Position numbers and translations under genes: made by a program. Positions 1 through 11,477 of a stretch of 64,000 nt of DNA are shown piece by piece. The notes under the pieces were generated by a model. It ran no database searches. It saw only the letters and a program-made list of their open reading frames with translations, and was not told where the DNA came from. Each line of letters starts with the position of its first letter. The stretch's first letter is position 1. Origin of the DNA: Tetrahymena thermophila SB210 (lineage: Eukaryota; Ciliophora; Oligohymenophorea; Hymenostomatida; Tetrahymenidae); assembly GCF_000189635.1 (NCBI RefSeq), contig NW_002476421.1, positions 305,267 through 369,266 on the forward strand, given 5' to 3'.

Positions 1-677
1 TTACTGTAAAATCAAAAGCAAGTTTAAAATCCTATAAATAGATAAATAAGTCAAAATAGATTTGCATAATTTTATTTTTTATTTAAAATCAAAATATTTT
101 TTTAAGCTTAACTTATTCATTTTTTTATATATTTATTTATAAAAGAAATAGAATAAAATTTGAGTTTAACTTTATTATTTACAAAAAATAAAAAAATATT
201 AAAATTTAATATTCAAAATTAAATAAATTTATAAAAATAATTTTTTATTTTAATAATTGTTTATCTAAATTAGAAGATTTAAATGTGTTAATGGAAACCT
301 AGAAGAAATTAAGAAAAACGAATTTGAGTTAAATTTTAATTTCTATTTTAAGTTTAATTGAATATTTTTTTAGGTTTTTTTTGTAAATAATAATAATGAA
401 AATAATTTATAATAAATTTAATGGATAAAAAATTAAACAAACTAAATTTAAAATATACATTTGCAAATTTAGTGCTCATAAATCTTAATTAATTAAGATA
501 TTTTTTTAATTGTAGGTGTTAATTGTTTTTCAACGTTCCTATCTGAAATTAATAGAAATTTCTTAAGATATTTTTATAAATAAGTAATTAGTTAATTTAG
601 TGAAAAGTAATTGTTTTTAATGATTTCTTTACATAGATTATAATAGATTAGTTTAAAATAAATCTCATATAGCAAAT
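1..677. other. AT-rich spacer, nothing recognised
   Basis: Very AT-rich sequence with homopolymer runs. I see no open frame with coding character on either strand and no RNA gene. It is probably the upstream spacer of the small plus-strand genes that follow. Confidence 0.5.
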
Positions 678-860
678 ATGGTATAAGAATTTTGCATCAA
701 AACTAAATACCAAGCAAATTATAGTACTGCTTCAGTTAGAGCAACAAAGATAATGAGCCATAGTAAAATTAAGATTCAGCATAAACTAACAAAAATTTAG
801 TAAAAATTAATAAAATATTCTTATAAAATGTTTTTTACTGTTTTTCGAATTCAAAATTGA
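678..860 (+). CDS. possible 60-aa ORF (doubtful)
   Basis: With TAA/TAG as Gln an ORF runs from ATG at 678 to TGA at 858-860. The first 40 or so codons (MVQEFCIKTKYQANYSTAS...) are less AT-rich than the surroundings and have mixed composition. The last 15 codons look like ordinary AT-rich DNA. It could be a very small protein, a first exon whose partner I cannot find, or chance. No domain is recognisable. It lies 117 nt upstream of the better supported gene at 978; I tried joining the two by splicing and found no acceptor that keeps the frame open. Confidence 0.22.
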
Positions 861-977
861 TTTTACTAAGTTTTAATATAATTAAGAATGTTATTTATAA
901 GCGTAAATTTTTAAAAAATATAGAGTTATGTTGATGAGTTGAAGTAAAAAACTAAAAATTAATTGATACAAATCAAA

Positions 978-1535
978 ATGCAACAAATTGCTGAATCTCA
1001 AAAAACTAAAAAGGAATATCGTGATGCAGTCTTATTTGAAGAAATTTTGAATACTTAAAAAATTATTCCCTTGTATGATTGCTATGGAAAAGTATTTAGA
1101 CATGAATTGATAAAAAATTTAATTTTTGTTTTGGGTGGCTTTGGAATTTTGTACTATTTCTACAATGATCCTGACTCTAAGCCTAAAAAGAAAACTTTCC
1201 TTTGTGCTTTAACTTTGTCTTTTATTGCAACTAGAGTTCTCACTTATCGCCGTTTATAAAAGAGTTTTGTTGATAAGATTATTTATGATACTACAACTTA
1301 AATGGTCACCTTGACAAAAAGGACTTTTTATGGTAAAAGATTTGACCAAGAACTAAACCCTGCTTTACTCTTATTTACAAATGACAAATCTTTGAATATG
1401 AGAAATATTAATTATATAAATATGGAAACATTAGAAACTTATCAAATTGGATACGATTACGCTTGGAAAAACAAGGCCCTATTTTCTCACATCCTAGAAT
1501 AAAGAATAGAAACTATCAGAAATAAAAAAAATTGA
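978..1535 (+). CDS. small two-TM protein, possibly a mitochondrial assembly factor
   Basis: 185 codons ending in TGA, with in-frame TAA/TAG read as Gln (for example after EILNT and after YRRL). The N-terminus is polar. Two hydrophobic segments follow at about residues 55-70 (LIFVLGGFGILYYFY) and 80-100 (TFLCALTLSFIATRVL), joined by a short basic loop DSKPKKK, then a soluble C-terminal half of about 85 residues. Such a close TM hairpin followed by a small beta-type tail (VDKIIYDTTTQMVTLTKR) resembles small mitochondrial inner-membrane assembly proteins of the TMEM70/TMEM186/TMEM223 kind. That resemblance is weak inference; nothing catalytic is visible. The start is the first in-frame ATG, in an AAAATG context typical of ciliates. 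No intron is needed. Confidence 0.75.
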
Positions 1536-2324
1536 TTTTAATTCTTGTAATTATAATTAAAGCTATTGTAACAAAATATATTAAAATATCTATTACCCTA
1601 GAGTTGAAAATTTTAATTTTAGATAACTATAATTTATATTCTGATATTTTAACTATTATTAAAATTATTAATTTAAGCAGCTATTTAATTACTTTACTAA
1701 TTAATATTTTAATTTAATATTTTTTGAATAAAATCTTTAATAAGATTTATCTTATTATTCAAATAAATATTATGTAAATAATACATCATGAACAAATACA
1801 TTTTTAAGATACTTTTTTTTTGAATATATAAGGAAGGGGATAATGAAATATCAACTATTTTTTACTCTCCCTTTTACTAAAATCAAAAATATAATTAAAA
1901 TTATTTTATTTGTTTTTTAGTTAGAGTTAAAATAGAAGAAAACTTTTTTTATCTAGCTGAAAATTGAGAAGGGAAATGGCAATTACCACCATAAATTTTT
2001 TTTTTTTTCAATTAATTTCCTAACCACATTTTTATCATTATTTTGAATTTTAATATGATTTAAAAATATTATTTATTGATAACATAAGCTAATTATTTTA
2101 AACATTTTATTTTATATTTAGAATATATATCCTGACACTAAAACAATTTGTTATTTTTTAGAAAAAATCTTGACTGACTGAATGAATAAATAATATATTT
2201 GTTTGTTGTTATGTTTTATTGATTTACTAACTTCAATTGCTGTCCCTAATTATAAATTAGTTAAAAACAAAATTTATAATTTACTTTAAATTTTTTTTAA
2301 ATTAAAAGATAAAAATAAATTAAC
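1536..2324. other. AT-rich spacer with two GC-richer patches
   Basis: No supported gene. Two short patches stand out by base composition, around 1829-1880 and 1968-1992. Read on the minus strand they lie in a frame left open downstream of the acidic exon at 2325-2440, so they could be further exons of that candidate. I cannot establish a splice pattern. Confidence 0.35.
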
Positions 2325-2440
2325 TTATCATTTTCTGATTGATGAGGCATAATTTTATCTTCTTCTTAACTCTATTCAATTTCTTTTTCTTCTTCCCCTT
2401 CTGAATTAGATTCTTCACTTAATTCAAATTATTCTTCCAT
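2325..2440 (-). CDS. candidate acidic first exon or small gene (doubtful)
   Basis: ATG at 2440 opens a strongly acidic, Ser/Gln-rich stretch (MEEQFELSEESNSEGEEEKE...) of about 38 codons, ending in a possible phase-2 donor GTTAATTT at 2324. The codon composition is unlike the surrounding AT-rich DNA, which suggests real coding. The frame stays open on the minus strand to about 1900, but with a single stop codon in such AT-rich DNA that means little. It lies just downstream of LRR gene A on the same strand. It may be a separate small gene, or an acidic C-terminal exon of gene A in an alternative model. No function is suggested. Confidence 0.3.
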
Positions 2441-2578
2441 TTATAATTTACATTAGATTAGTCTTTACATTTTATAAACTTATTTTTTAAGTTTATTTTA
2501 TGACATTTGATTTATAAAATTTTCACTATTTCAAATAATTTAAAAATAAATGATTTAGAATGCTTTAATAACAACTTT

Positions 2579-4568
2579 TCATGATTTTAAAAATCTCAAT
2601 AATTTAAATTAAATATTAATTTAGTATTATTAGAAATCAATCATAAATTAGTTAAGGTTGAATGAAATAATTATTTTAACATATCTTAAAATTTAATAAA
2701 GTTATGAATAAATGTAAATAAACTATTTTTACTAGAGATTGATTGTTAAAGACAGTAAATTAATACATTTTTATAACCAAAATCCTAATTTTGACACACC
2801 TTTTCTTCCAATTTAATTGTAGCTTTTTAATAAATATGTTTGGTAAAATGATTAAATAGAAAAAATATCAAGAAAATAATAAATAAATGATAAATTAGTA
2901 AAAAATTAAAATACGAACATTTAAATTTAAATTTCAAATAATAAATAAAAATGAAAGAAAAAAAATAGAAAATAAAAAATCATCAAATAAAAGCCATTAA
3001 TTAATTTTACTTTCAAAAATTAAAGTATAAAAAATAAAAATAAATGTATAGTATCTACAAGAGTATGAGCGTTAAATCTTAGAGATTAGTGTACTTTGCT
3101 AAGTAAAAACCTAATTTAGATATTCCTTCATCTTTAATTTCATTGTATCTATTTTTTATTAGTGTTTTTTAGATTATATAAAAAATATAATAATAAATTA
3201 TTTAAAAAAAGGAATATTAGGAAATAATTTATTAATAATTTAAGATTTTAGGAAATAAAAACTAAATAAGTAATTTACTAAATATTAAGATAAACTACCT
3301 TAAATTTTAAAAAATAAGCTTAAATAATAAAAGATAAAACTGATTTCCGTGAAAGCGCACATCTCAAAATATATTTTGAGCTTGACCATATTTCTTCTCA
3401 TTTTAGCAAAACTACTCATTACATTCAAAATTACTTTTTAAAAATGTGCTCATTTTAAAATATATTATTTTTATGCACTGTTTAATAGAATACTATTTAG
3501 ATATGTGTTTAATATTCTTTATTAGAAAAAGTAATAAAAATATTTTTACCCAAGGTTTAGCTTAATTTTGGAGAGATTAGTACATTTCATTAATCCAGAT
3601 CCTAAGTCTGATGTTCCCTTTACACCAATTTGATTATCACTTACATATTTTTAAGGAATGTTATAGAAAATAATAAAAAATTTAAAAGAAATAAAATTAT
3701 CTAGAACAAATAGAAAATAAAAATTTAGAAACAAAATCTAAAATAAATTAAAATTTATTCATAAATGGATTTTAGTGAGAAAATTATAAAATAAATAACC
3801 ATTCTAAAAATAAATCTATTTTCTAATTAGTAAATATATTATACTGATTAAGCAAATAAATTATTTCTTACGCTAAGTAGAGAGTTAAATTTTAGAGTTT
3901 AGAGCACTATGATAAATAAAAACCTAAGTCTGATGCTCCCTTTTAGCCAATTTAATTCCCTCTTTTATATTTTTGAGGTAGAGTGAAACATATTTTTTGA
4001 ATAAATAAAAGTAAAATAATAATTTTAAAATCAGAATGACTATTTAAAACTTAAAAAATACATTTTTGAAAAAAAAAGGAAATAAAAAATGTAAAAATAA
4101 GCAAAATCATTTAAGTCTATGACTATTTTCTTTCTTTTTTATTCATAGCATAGGTAGTAATGTAATTAAAATAAATTTACTAGAGGCTGAGTGTTAAAAT
4201 TGAGAGATAAGAGCACTTTGCTAAACAAAAACCTAAGTCTGATATATCTTTACCACCGATCTAACTTTATCTTTTTTTTATATTTATATAGAATTTAGTT
4301 AAACAATATCAAAATAAGTTTTAAAAAAAGGTATTTATTTTATTTTATTTTAGAAAGGATTTGAATTAAAAAAATTAAATATGGTAACTTACTTGAGGTC
4401 AATATTAACATCTAAATGAGATGATAATTAGGAATTTTAAAACTTTTTATTTTTTAAAAGAAAATTTATTTTATGAATAGCATTTTATGAGTTAAAACAT
4501 AATTTTATGAAATAATTCATTTATACTTCGCTTAAATTATAAAAGAATTTTTTATTTTATTCCATCAT
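2579..4568 (-). CDS. leucine-rich-repeat protein A, one repeat per exon
   Basis: Hand-built seven-exon model, 243 aa: exon 1 4393-4568; LRR exons 4181-4270, 3872-3961, 3550-3639, 3059-3148 and 2733-2822; terminal exon 2579-2684. The five LRR exons are each exactly 90 nt, with phase 2 at both ends, so the repeats join in frame. Examples are NQIGQKGASDLG and NQIGVKGTSDLG, followed by C.NL..L.L.L. They belong to the ribonuclease-inhibitor-like LRR type, normally a protein-binding scaffold. Exon 1 (58 codons, starting MM at 4568) ends in SSHLDVNIDL, matching the ends of exon 1 in genes B and C. Donors are GTA. The terminal exon is the weakest part: it closes the frame at TGA and ends LLRFLKS, resembling the ends of B and C. 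The ligand and cellular role are unknown; no kinase domain or signal peptide is visible. Confidence 0.68.
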
Positions 4569-5093
4569 TTTTTTATTTTATTTTATGAGATTCTTATTTA
4601 AACAAATAAATTAATTATTAAATTCATAAGAATTTTTTAAATCTTTTAAATAAAAGATTAATACAAAAATAAATTGTAAAGAGATACAAAAATAAACAAT
4701 TAAATCTGATAAAATTTAAGCGCTAAAAACAAAATTTTTTAACCAAAAATATTTATTGTAATTATATCACTAAATAGAGTAACCTAATTATGTTCTTTAT
4801 TTAATTTTTAAAAACATTTAATGCCTTTTCTCAAATTTTGTATGAAAAAAATTTTTTTTTTAACAAGTTTTCAAAAACATTCTAGGAAATTAAATTTTTA
4901 TAAATTATAAAATTTTTCTTCTACTTAAATATAAGTTTATAGTACATACATAATAATAAAATAAAATAAATGCTTTTTAAAGGTTTTGTGTACATTTAGA
5001 AAAATACTTTTGTTTGAGTAAAATTAAGAAGTATTTTTTGTGTGAAATAAAACTAATTATTTATTTATTTATTTTTGTTAAGGATTTAATGTT
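4569..5093. other. spacer between LRR gene A and the coiled-coil gene
   Basis: About 525 nt of AT-rich DNA holding the 5' flank of LRR gene A (transcribed leftwards) and the 3' flank of the next minus-strand gene. Nothing else is recognisable. Confidence 0.5.
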
Positions 5094-7230
5094 TCAAAAT
5101 TTATTATTTGTTAAATAGTTATTGTTATTAATATTTCTTTAATAAGGGCTATTTGTTTCTTGCTTATTAGAAGTTACAAACGACTTTGATCTAGTTTATT
5201 TTTACTAACTTTATATTGTTTTTCTTTGTCTCGTGTATAGTTCATCTCTATTTAGCATAATTTCGCCAAAGTGATTAAATTTATTTCTATTATTTTTTGC
5301 AACATGGCTATCTGCTTCAGTAGCAATTAGAAATGCACTATTATTGTTGTCTAAGCTAATTTTCTTTTAGTTTTTAGGCTAGTACATTGAAAGATCAAGT
5401 TTATTTTATGATATTTTTTGTGACATTGTATGTTTCTCTCTTTTAGGAGACTTGCTTAATAATTCTCTGTTACTAGGCAGAGAAGCTTTTACTGAATTAT
5501 TCTTTTCTGGACTTGAACTTAATCTGTCGTTAGAGTGATCTAATATATCATTTTATTCATTATTCCCACTAAGATTTGTTTTACTGGGACTTTTGGTTTT
5601 ATTAGAGGTGGTTTATAATTATTAATCTAATTATTCTTTAGCTTCAAAGGTGTGCATATTGACTTCTTAATTTAATTACACTTCTTTATTAGGAATTGAA
5701 CTGCTATCCTTATTTGAAGTAGAGTCGTGCTCATAGATGGCTGAATAATTCAAATTTGATTTTTTATTGATTGTTTTGGAATTAACACTTTTGTATATAT
5801 TTATATATCGAGTGTTTGAAATAGTTGTATTTTTATTTTAATTTGAACCATCTTCGTTTTTATAGATATTTTTTTGATTCTTTGGCTAAATACTGCTATA
5901 TTAACTCCCATGATTTTAAGAAGTTTACATGTAGAAATTTTTATGATAGTTTGTTTTATTCATAATATCTATATGATCTTATTGAAGTATCTAAAGAGGA
6001 TTCACTTTATTTTAAGAGTATTGTCTGTACCTGCTTGCTTACATATTTTTCTTGATAGGAGAGATAGAATTCTGCGAGCTTTGCAGCCCAGAAAAATTTC
6101 CTATGCTAGTATTCAATAATTAAACATTATTGCTCTAAGCAATTTATAACTCAAACTAATTAGAATCATAAATGTTTTTTTATGCTAAGCTAACAAATAT
6201 TGGATATTTTGATTCTATTTCTTCAGGTTTTAATTCTTATGCTTCATCTATTTAATGATGCAGTTTATCACATTATACTTTAGTTCTCTTGTATTAGTCT
6301 AAAAGCTACTTTTCTATTTCTTCTAAGTTTTTAATCTACTTCTCTTTCTACTCTTTTATCAGTTGTTCTTGCAAAATTTTATTGTTGTAGTTCTCTTTAA
6401 ATTATTTGTATTTTTCCTCATGATAAGACTGTAATTTCATTTATGCCTGCTGCTAACTTATCTTGACTTTATCATGTTTGGATCTCTTAAACTAATGAAT
6501 AGTGCTTTAAAAGTAATCTCTCATTTAACCAAGTTCTCTTGATTGATATTTAATTTCTTAGGCATTCTTTTTTCTCCCCTAAATAAGTTGTTCCTGATTC
6601 TGCGTTAATTTTTATCTGTTTAAGTCTTTCGACACTTCATTTTTGCTTAAAAGCTCTTCAATTTCCTTTTACTTTTTCTATCTGATTATTTCTTTCTAAT
6701 TAGGCATTCAGTTTTTATTAAAAATAAAAATTTAAAAGAATGAATGAATGAATGAATGATTGACATTGCTAATAAAGAATAAATTAATCTATTTTTACCA
6801 TTTTGCATTCAATTTAATATCTTTTCTTATTTTCATATAAACTTATAGCTTTATCATACAAATCATTTGTCTTTTTCCAAACATTCATTTATTAATTTTA
6901 TATAAACTATATTCTGTTTGCGATTGACTGCAACTCCTGATCATTATGCTTATTCTATTGTCTATATTATTCAAGCAATATACTCAAATCCTAATTAGGT
7001 TCAGTATTTTATACAAGATTGTTGCTAAAAATTTAAGAATTATCTCTATTAAAAGATGAATCTCTTTTATTGTCTAAATCTACTTATTTCTAATTTTAAT
7101 TGCTACTTGTTGTGCTATTCCCTAAACCCTTTTAGAATGGCTTTGTAGAGTTGCTTCTGAGAGGAGGCAACTTCTTCTTTGGAATTTCTGTTAGGAGCCT
7201 AACGTTTTCTAAAATATTCTCCTAGCTCAT
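5094..7230 (-). CDS. coiled-coil protein with Ser/Asn/Gln-rich tail
   Basis: Two exons, 6799-7230 (144 codons) and 5094-6695, joined in phase 0 by a 103-nt intron (6696-6798; donor GTAAAAAT, acceptor AATTAG); 677 aa, stop TGA. Residues 1-75 are low complexity. A long charged alpha-helical region follows, from about 80 to 305, with heptad-like Glu/Lys/Gln/Leu spacing (KEIEELLSKNEVSKDLNRQ, EKQIKNLEEIEKQLLDQ), a convincing coiled coil. The C-terminal 370 residues are disordered, rich in Ser, Asn, Gln and Lys. There is no membrane segment and no enzyme motif. The intron contains four to five copies of a 4-bp TGAA/ATTC microsatellite. Such proteins in ciliates are often cytoskeletal or basal-body components, but nothing here proves that. 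Reading frames on the opposite strand in 5.8-6.1 kb are shadows. Confidence 0.85.
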
Positions 7231-8855
7231 TAAAATAATTTTTAAAATAAATATCTTGCTTTGTATTGAATTATCCGCAATACTATTTATTCTAACTAAT
7301 ATTTGTAAAATAAAACAAAGGAAATTTAATTAATGATCAATATTAATTATTAATATTAAATATTATTAAATTTTACTACGAATGTTTTATTTGTATTCAT
7401 TCATTCATACATAGATACATACACCTTATACTTTAGTTAAAGTATGTTGCAGTAAATTAATTTACTAATTTTAACTAGAATACTTTATATTAAATTAAAT
7501 TAAATTAATTTAATCTGATTCTATTTTTAAATCTTTTAATATTTTTATAAGCTATGCTAAATTATCATTTAGTTTTAGCTTTTAGAAATAAACGAAATTT
7601 AAAATTAATCAAATCAGTTAATTTACTTTAGAAAATAATTTATATTATTTAATGCAATAAAAAAAAAATGAATTTTTTTTTATATTAAATAAAAATTAAA
7701 AGTCATTCATAATTAATTAATTAAGTTAATTTAAAATAGAATAAAAATGTTATTTTTATTTACATATATTTACCATTATTTGTTTGCAAATTCAAACCAT
7801 TAATAAATAGTATTTTAGCCAAATTTAAATCATCAAGAACATTTTGAGTTAATTTTTTATTTTTACAGACAAAGACTTATTTGAACTACCAATAAGATTA
7901 TTTTTTATTTAGTTAATAAAAATATTTCTACTTTTTGATGAATATTTATTTATTACTTTTAGCTTTTAATTAAACTTTTTAATTAAACTTTTTAATTATA
8001 CTAATTTATATTTTGGAAGATGATCTTTGAAATTAAAATGTAATTAACTAATATTTAATATAAAAAATTAGTTTAACTAGAGCCTTTTTAATTTTGTATA
8101 GGTTATACTAATTAATATTTAATTAAAAGAAATGAAGACAACTATTTAGTGTAAAAAAATATTAGATTAAATTTTTAAATTTGATTTAGTTAGTTAGTTA
8201 GTTAGTTAAAAAATTATAGATATTCAGAAAATATAATGAAAATTTATACTGGTGAAAATTTATGAGGATTTATGGTATATATAAAAAAACAAAAACTTAC
8301 AATTTTAAAAACTCTAAAGCAAAAAAAATATTTAACAAATTAATAATCTTAAATTATTTTAAGTTTTATTAACTGAGTGGCTCATTCTAATTAAATTTAA
8401 ATGAAAATGTTCTTTAAATTAGTCAATAGAAAATTCTACCCTACGATGAAAGCTGTGAGCAAATTCTGTAGATTATTACATTTTTTTGAGTTTTTTAATA
8501 TAAGTGGCTCATAATTAATATGGAATTAAAGTTTATAATAGATAAATAAAAACCTTTCCAAAAATAGTGATGTTATATCATAAGATTTTAGAATTATTAT
8601 TAAAAAGCTTAACAAAAAATGGTATTTTGTTTCATAAAGTTTTGATAAACTTTATATTTAAGGAACATATATAATAAATTAAATATTTTTTTAGAACTAA
8701 TGCATAAGTAGCTAAAGATATTCCTTTAATATCAAAAAATATTTGAAAAAATATATTTTAATTTAATTAAAAAAAACATTTAAAAAATACTCAAACAAAA
8801 ATTTGCGATATAAATGAAATACTTAGAATGAATTGAGTAAATTATGTTTAAATTT
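7231..8855. other. AT-rich spacer with a GTTA microsatellite
   Basis: No gene supported. It contains a short tetranucleotide run (TTAG)n near 8189-8208 and a TTTTTAATTAAAC triplet repeat near 7966-7997. It should include the promoter of the coiled-coil gene and the 3' end of the first START gene. Confidence 0.45.
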
Positions 8856-9473
8856 TCACATTTTTTATATGGATTAAAGGTCTTTAAGAAGAGCTTCAAA
8901 TTACTTTTCTTGCATAGAGTTAATAAGTGATACAGGTATACTTCCTTTAGGATCTAATAATTGATACATCTCTATTTGTGTTGTATTTTCATTTATTTTT
9001 TTTAAGAAAATAACACCAAACTTAGCTTCAACCTTAATTGCATCAATTTTAGGAGTGTTTTAATGGTCGTCAATTTGGTCTCTTGTGATCATTATTTCAT
9101 TATTATTTAATCTTCTCCTATGTACCACACATAATGAATAACGTGAGCTCACCACAAACTTACTTTTAGTTTAGAATAAAATGACAATAGTATCTTAATC
9201 GATCGTTTCTAGTTTAATTAATTAGTCACACATTTCTCTATTTTGCTTCTAAGCATCTAAGCTGTCAAAAAAATATTATGAAGCCTTCTCGAAATTTATA
9301 GAGGCATTTCCTTCAAATTTAGTGAGCTTTACTTAGTAGTTCTGATAAATAGTTGAATACATAGTTATATTATCAACTTGCTTAATTTATTTCCAGTTTG
9401 TTTTGATATCTCTCAAAGCAAGATTTTCACTAAGCTTGCTATTTATAATATTGCTATACTTATTTCCTATCAT
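8856..9473 (-). CDS. START-domain (StAR-like) lipid-binding protein, copy 1
   Basis: Intronless ORF of 205 aa from ATG 9473 to TGA 8856-8858, with many TAA/TAG Gln codons. Essentially the whole protein is one START/SRPBCC-type fold. Supporting features are the central strands FVVSSRYSLCVVHRRRL, the following KVEAKFGVIFL and the IEMYQLLDPKGSIPVSLIN signature, then the C-terminal helix MQEKQFEALLKDLQ. In START proteins the DP.G.IP segment precedes the lid helix over a hydrophobic lipid pocket. The length matches a stand-alone START domain (about 200-210 residues). No signal peptide or TM is seen, so a cytosolic lipid carrier or sensor is likely; the ligand cannot be guessed. It is the first of a tandem set with a broken copy at 11.2 kb and an intact copy at 11.5-12.1 kb, same strand. 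Confidence 0.85.
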
Positions 9474-9810
9474 TTTTTTTATTTTAATTTATTTTTTATT
9501 AATTTATTACTTACTTTTACATCTATTTAATTTCTTCAGTATTTAAATAGCAAGTATTGTAAATAATTAAAATGTAATATTATTATTTTCAATATTAAAA
9601 AATTTCTATTTAAATATTATTTAAAATTTTGTTAATATTTCTTTTACTTTGTAATAATTACTCAGAATATATTATAATGATAATCAATTAAAAATTTAAT
9701 ACATCCTTACAGTAAAAGAAATCTATAAAATACAATTGGATTTTTTGGTAGAATATCCATACTTAGTTAATGTCTAATTGAAAAGCTTAGCTGAGATAAC
9801 AAATTATTTA
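9474..9810. other. 5' flank of START copy 1
   Basis: AT-rich spacer upstream of the minus-strand START gene. No gene or repeat is recognised. Confidence 0.45.
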
Positions 9811-10290
9811 AAACACTCAAAAAGAAGTCTTAGTATGATAGATAAATTACTCGAATATTCTCGCAATTAATTTTATAAATTAAAATTTACCAGATATTAA
9901 TTTGCAAAATATTAATAACTCGAGTAATTAAATTTACAAATAAATATAAATTCTTTTTAAATCTGACAACTAAAAATTTTTCACAAAGAAACAAGTAAAC
10001 ACTCAAAAAGAAATCTTAATATGATAGATAAATTAATCGAATATTATCGCAAAGAATTTTAGAAATTAAAATTTACCAGATATTAATTTACAAAATATTA
10101 ATAACACGAGTAATTAAGTTTACAAATAAATATAAATTCTTTTTAAATCTGACAAGTAAAAATTTATAACAAAGAAACAAATAAACACTCAAAATTATTT
10201 AAAAGAAAAAAATTATGATGGTTACAAATTGAGTAATTAACTTAACTCTTTTTAAATCTGACAATTCAAAATTATAAAAAAATAAATTAA
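9811..10290. repeat. 186-bp tandem repeat, two full copies plus a degenerate third
   Basis: Two near-identical direct copies begin with AAACACTCAAAAAGAA at 9811 and 9997; the same start recurs at 10183 and then decays, the shared part TTTTTAAATCTGACAA reappearing near 10250. Each copy carries inverted arms around its middle (AATTACTCGA about 9845 and TCGAGTAATT about 9921 in copy 1; less perfect in copy 2). A diverged piece of the same sequence (AAATTCTTTTTAAATTTGA) appears near 12538, beyond START copy 2. The array therefore travels with the duplicated START genes. It could be a minisatellite or a nested foldback element. Confidence 0.8.
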
Positions 10291-11138
10291 ATATTCAAAA
10301 TTAATTATTTAATAACAAAAAATTTATGGCTATTATGACTTTTTTAAATGTTATAAATTGATTAATTAACTAAATTATTTTTAAATCTAATAATTCATTA
10401 AAAATGATAAAATGTTGCAAACAACAGAGGAGACAATAAAATGGCTATTATCTTTTTTTATCTAATCTAAGAATAAAAATCTTAAAATTTAACATATAAA
10501 TGAAAAAAATTTAATAAAAAATAATATTTTATTCAAATAGAAAGTTAATTGTAATTATTAAACAAAAATTTATCATCCAATAGCTCTAAATAAAGCTTTA
10601 TTTTTAATGAAAAGAAAACTAAATCTTGATAAAAAAAGCAAAAAAAAACTATCAAAATTTTAAAAATAAAATCAATTTTTAGAAATAAATATTTTATTCT
10701 TTTATCTATTTAAAAAGAAATTTCATCAGAAAGTATAAAATATTAATATTTTCTAAAAATAAATTTAAAAAAATTAGTTTATGAGTAAGAATGAGTTATA
10801 AAAATTGAATTTAATCTCCAAATCTCAATTAAAATATTTACAATTTAAATATATGGTAAATAATTTATAGCTAAAACATAACTGATTTTTATTAATTAAT
10901 TGTTTTCTTATTAGCATTTTTTTATTAGTACTTATCACAATCAAGCTTATTTTGAACTGCAAAAATATTCTTTAATAATCAATAAATTAGCAATATCTTA
11001 AATTAAAATAGACCAGTCTTAAATAAATAAATAAAATTAATTAATTTACTTAAAATATTTAATAAATATCAAAAGAAAGAATAACAAATAATTTAAATAT
11101 ATTTAAAAAATATCCTTATTTTAATTACTTTAATATTT
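10291..11138. other. AT-rich spacer between START copies
   Basis: No coding signal. The piece at about 10900-10990 weakly resembles 11270-11345 (TGTTTTCTTATT... and TGTTTCCTAATT...), consistent with both being flanks of successive START duplicates. Confidence 0.4.
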
Positions 11139-11262
11139 TCACATTTTTTATATTTTGGATGTCTTTTTGAATTACATCTAATTATTTTTCTTGCATGAAG
11201 CTGATAAATGACACAGAAATATTTCTTTTAGGATATATTAGTTGACTGACTAAAGCTTAATA
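11139..11262 (-). pseudogene. 3' remnant of a third START gene
   Basis: On the minus strand this matches the last 40 or so codons of both neighbouring START genes: SVSFISFMQEKQLDVIQKDIQ aligns with SVSFINSMQEKQFDAIQKDIQ of copy 2, and QLIYPKRNIS with QLVDPKGSIP. A 2-nt deletion just before the old stop shifts the frame (CAAAATATAAAAAATG against CAAACTATATAAAAAATG), so the ancestral TGA is no longer in frame. Homology stops at about 11262; the upstream three-quarters of the gene is gone. It lies exactly between the two intact copies on the same strand, so it is most simply a decayed middle member of a tandem array. Confidence 0.8.
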
Positions 11263-11477
11263 GATCTTTATGGACTAATTGTTTCCTAATTTTCATGACA
11301 TATTAACATATATCATAACCAAGCTAGAGCTAGGTAAATTGCAAAAAATAATATTATAATTAATAGATAAATACAATTTATTTATTTAAAATATTTAATA
11401 GATATCAAAAAAACAACATATAATTAATATGATAATACATTAAAAAAAATATCAATATTTTAATCATTTTAATTTTT

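Noticed and set aside
1900-2440. Long open minus-strand frame of about 180 codons downstream of the acidic ATG at 2440
   Set aside because: With one stop codon in such AT-rich DNA an open frame of this length is not significant, and the residues after codon 40 look like Lys/Asn/Phe/Tyr-rich spacer translation.
5874-6119. 81-codon plus-strand frame
   Set aside because: Opposite strand of the coiled-coil gene's exon 2.
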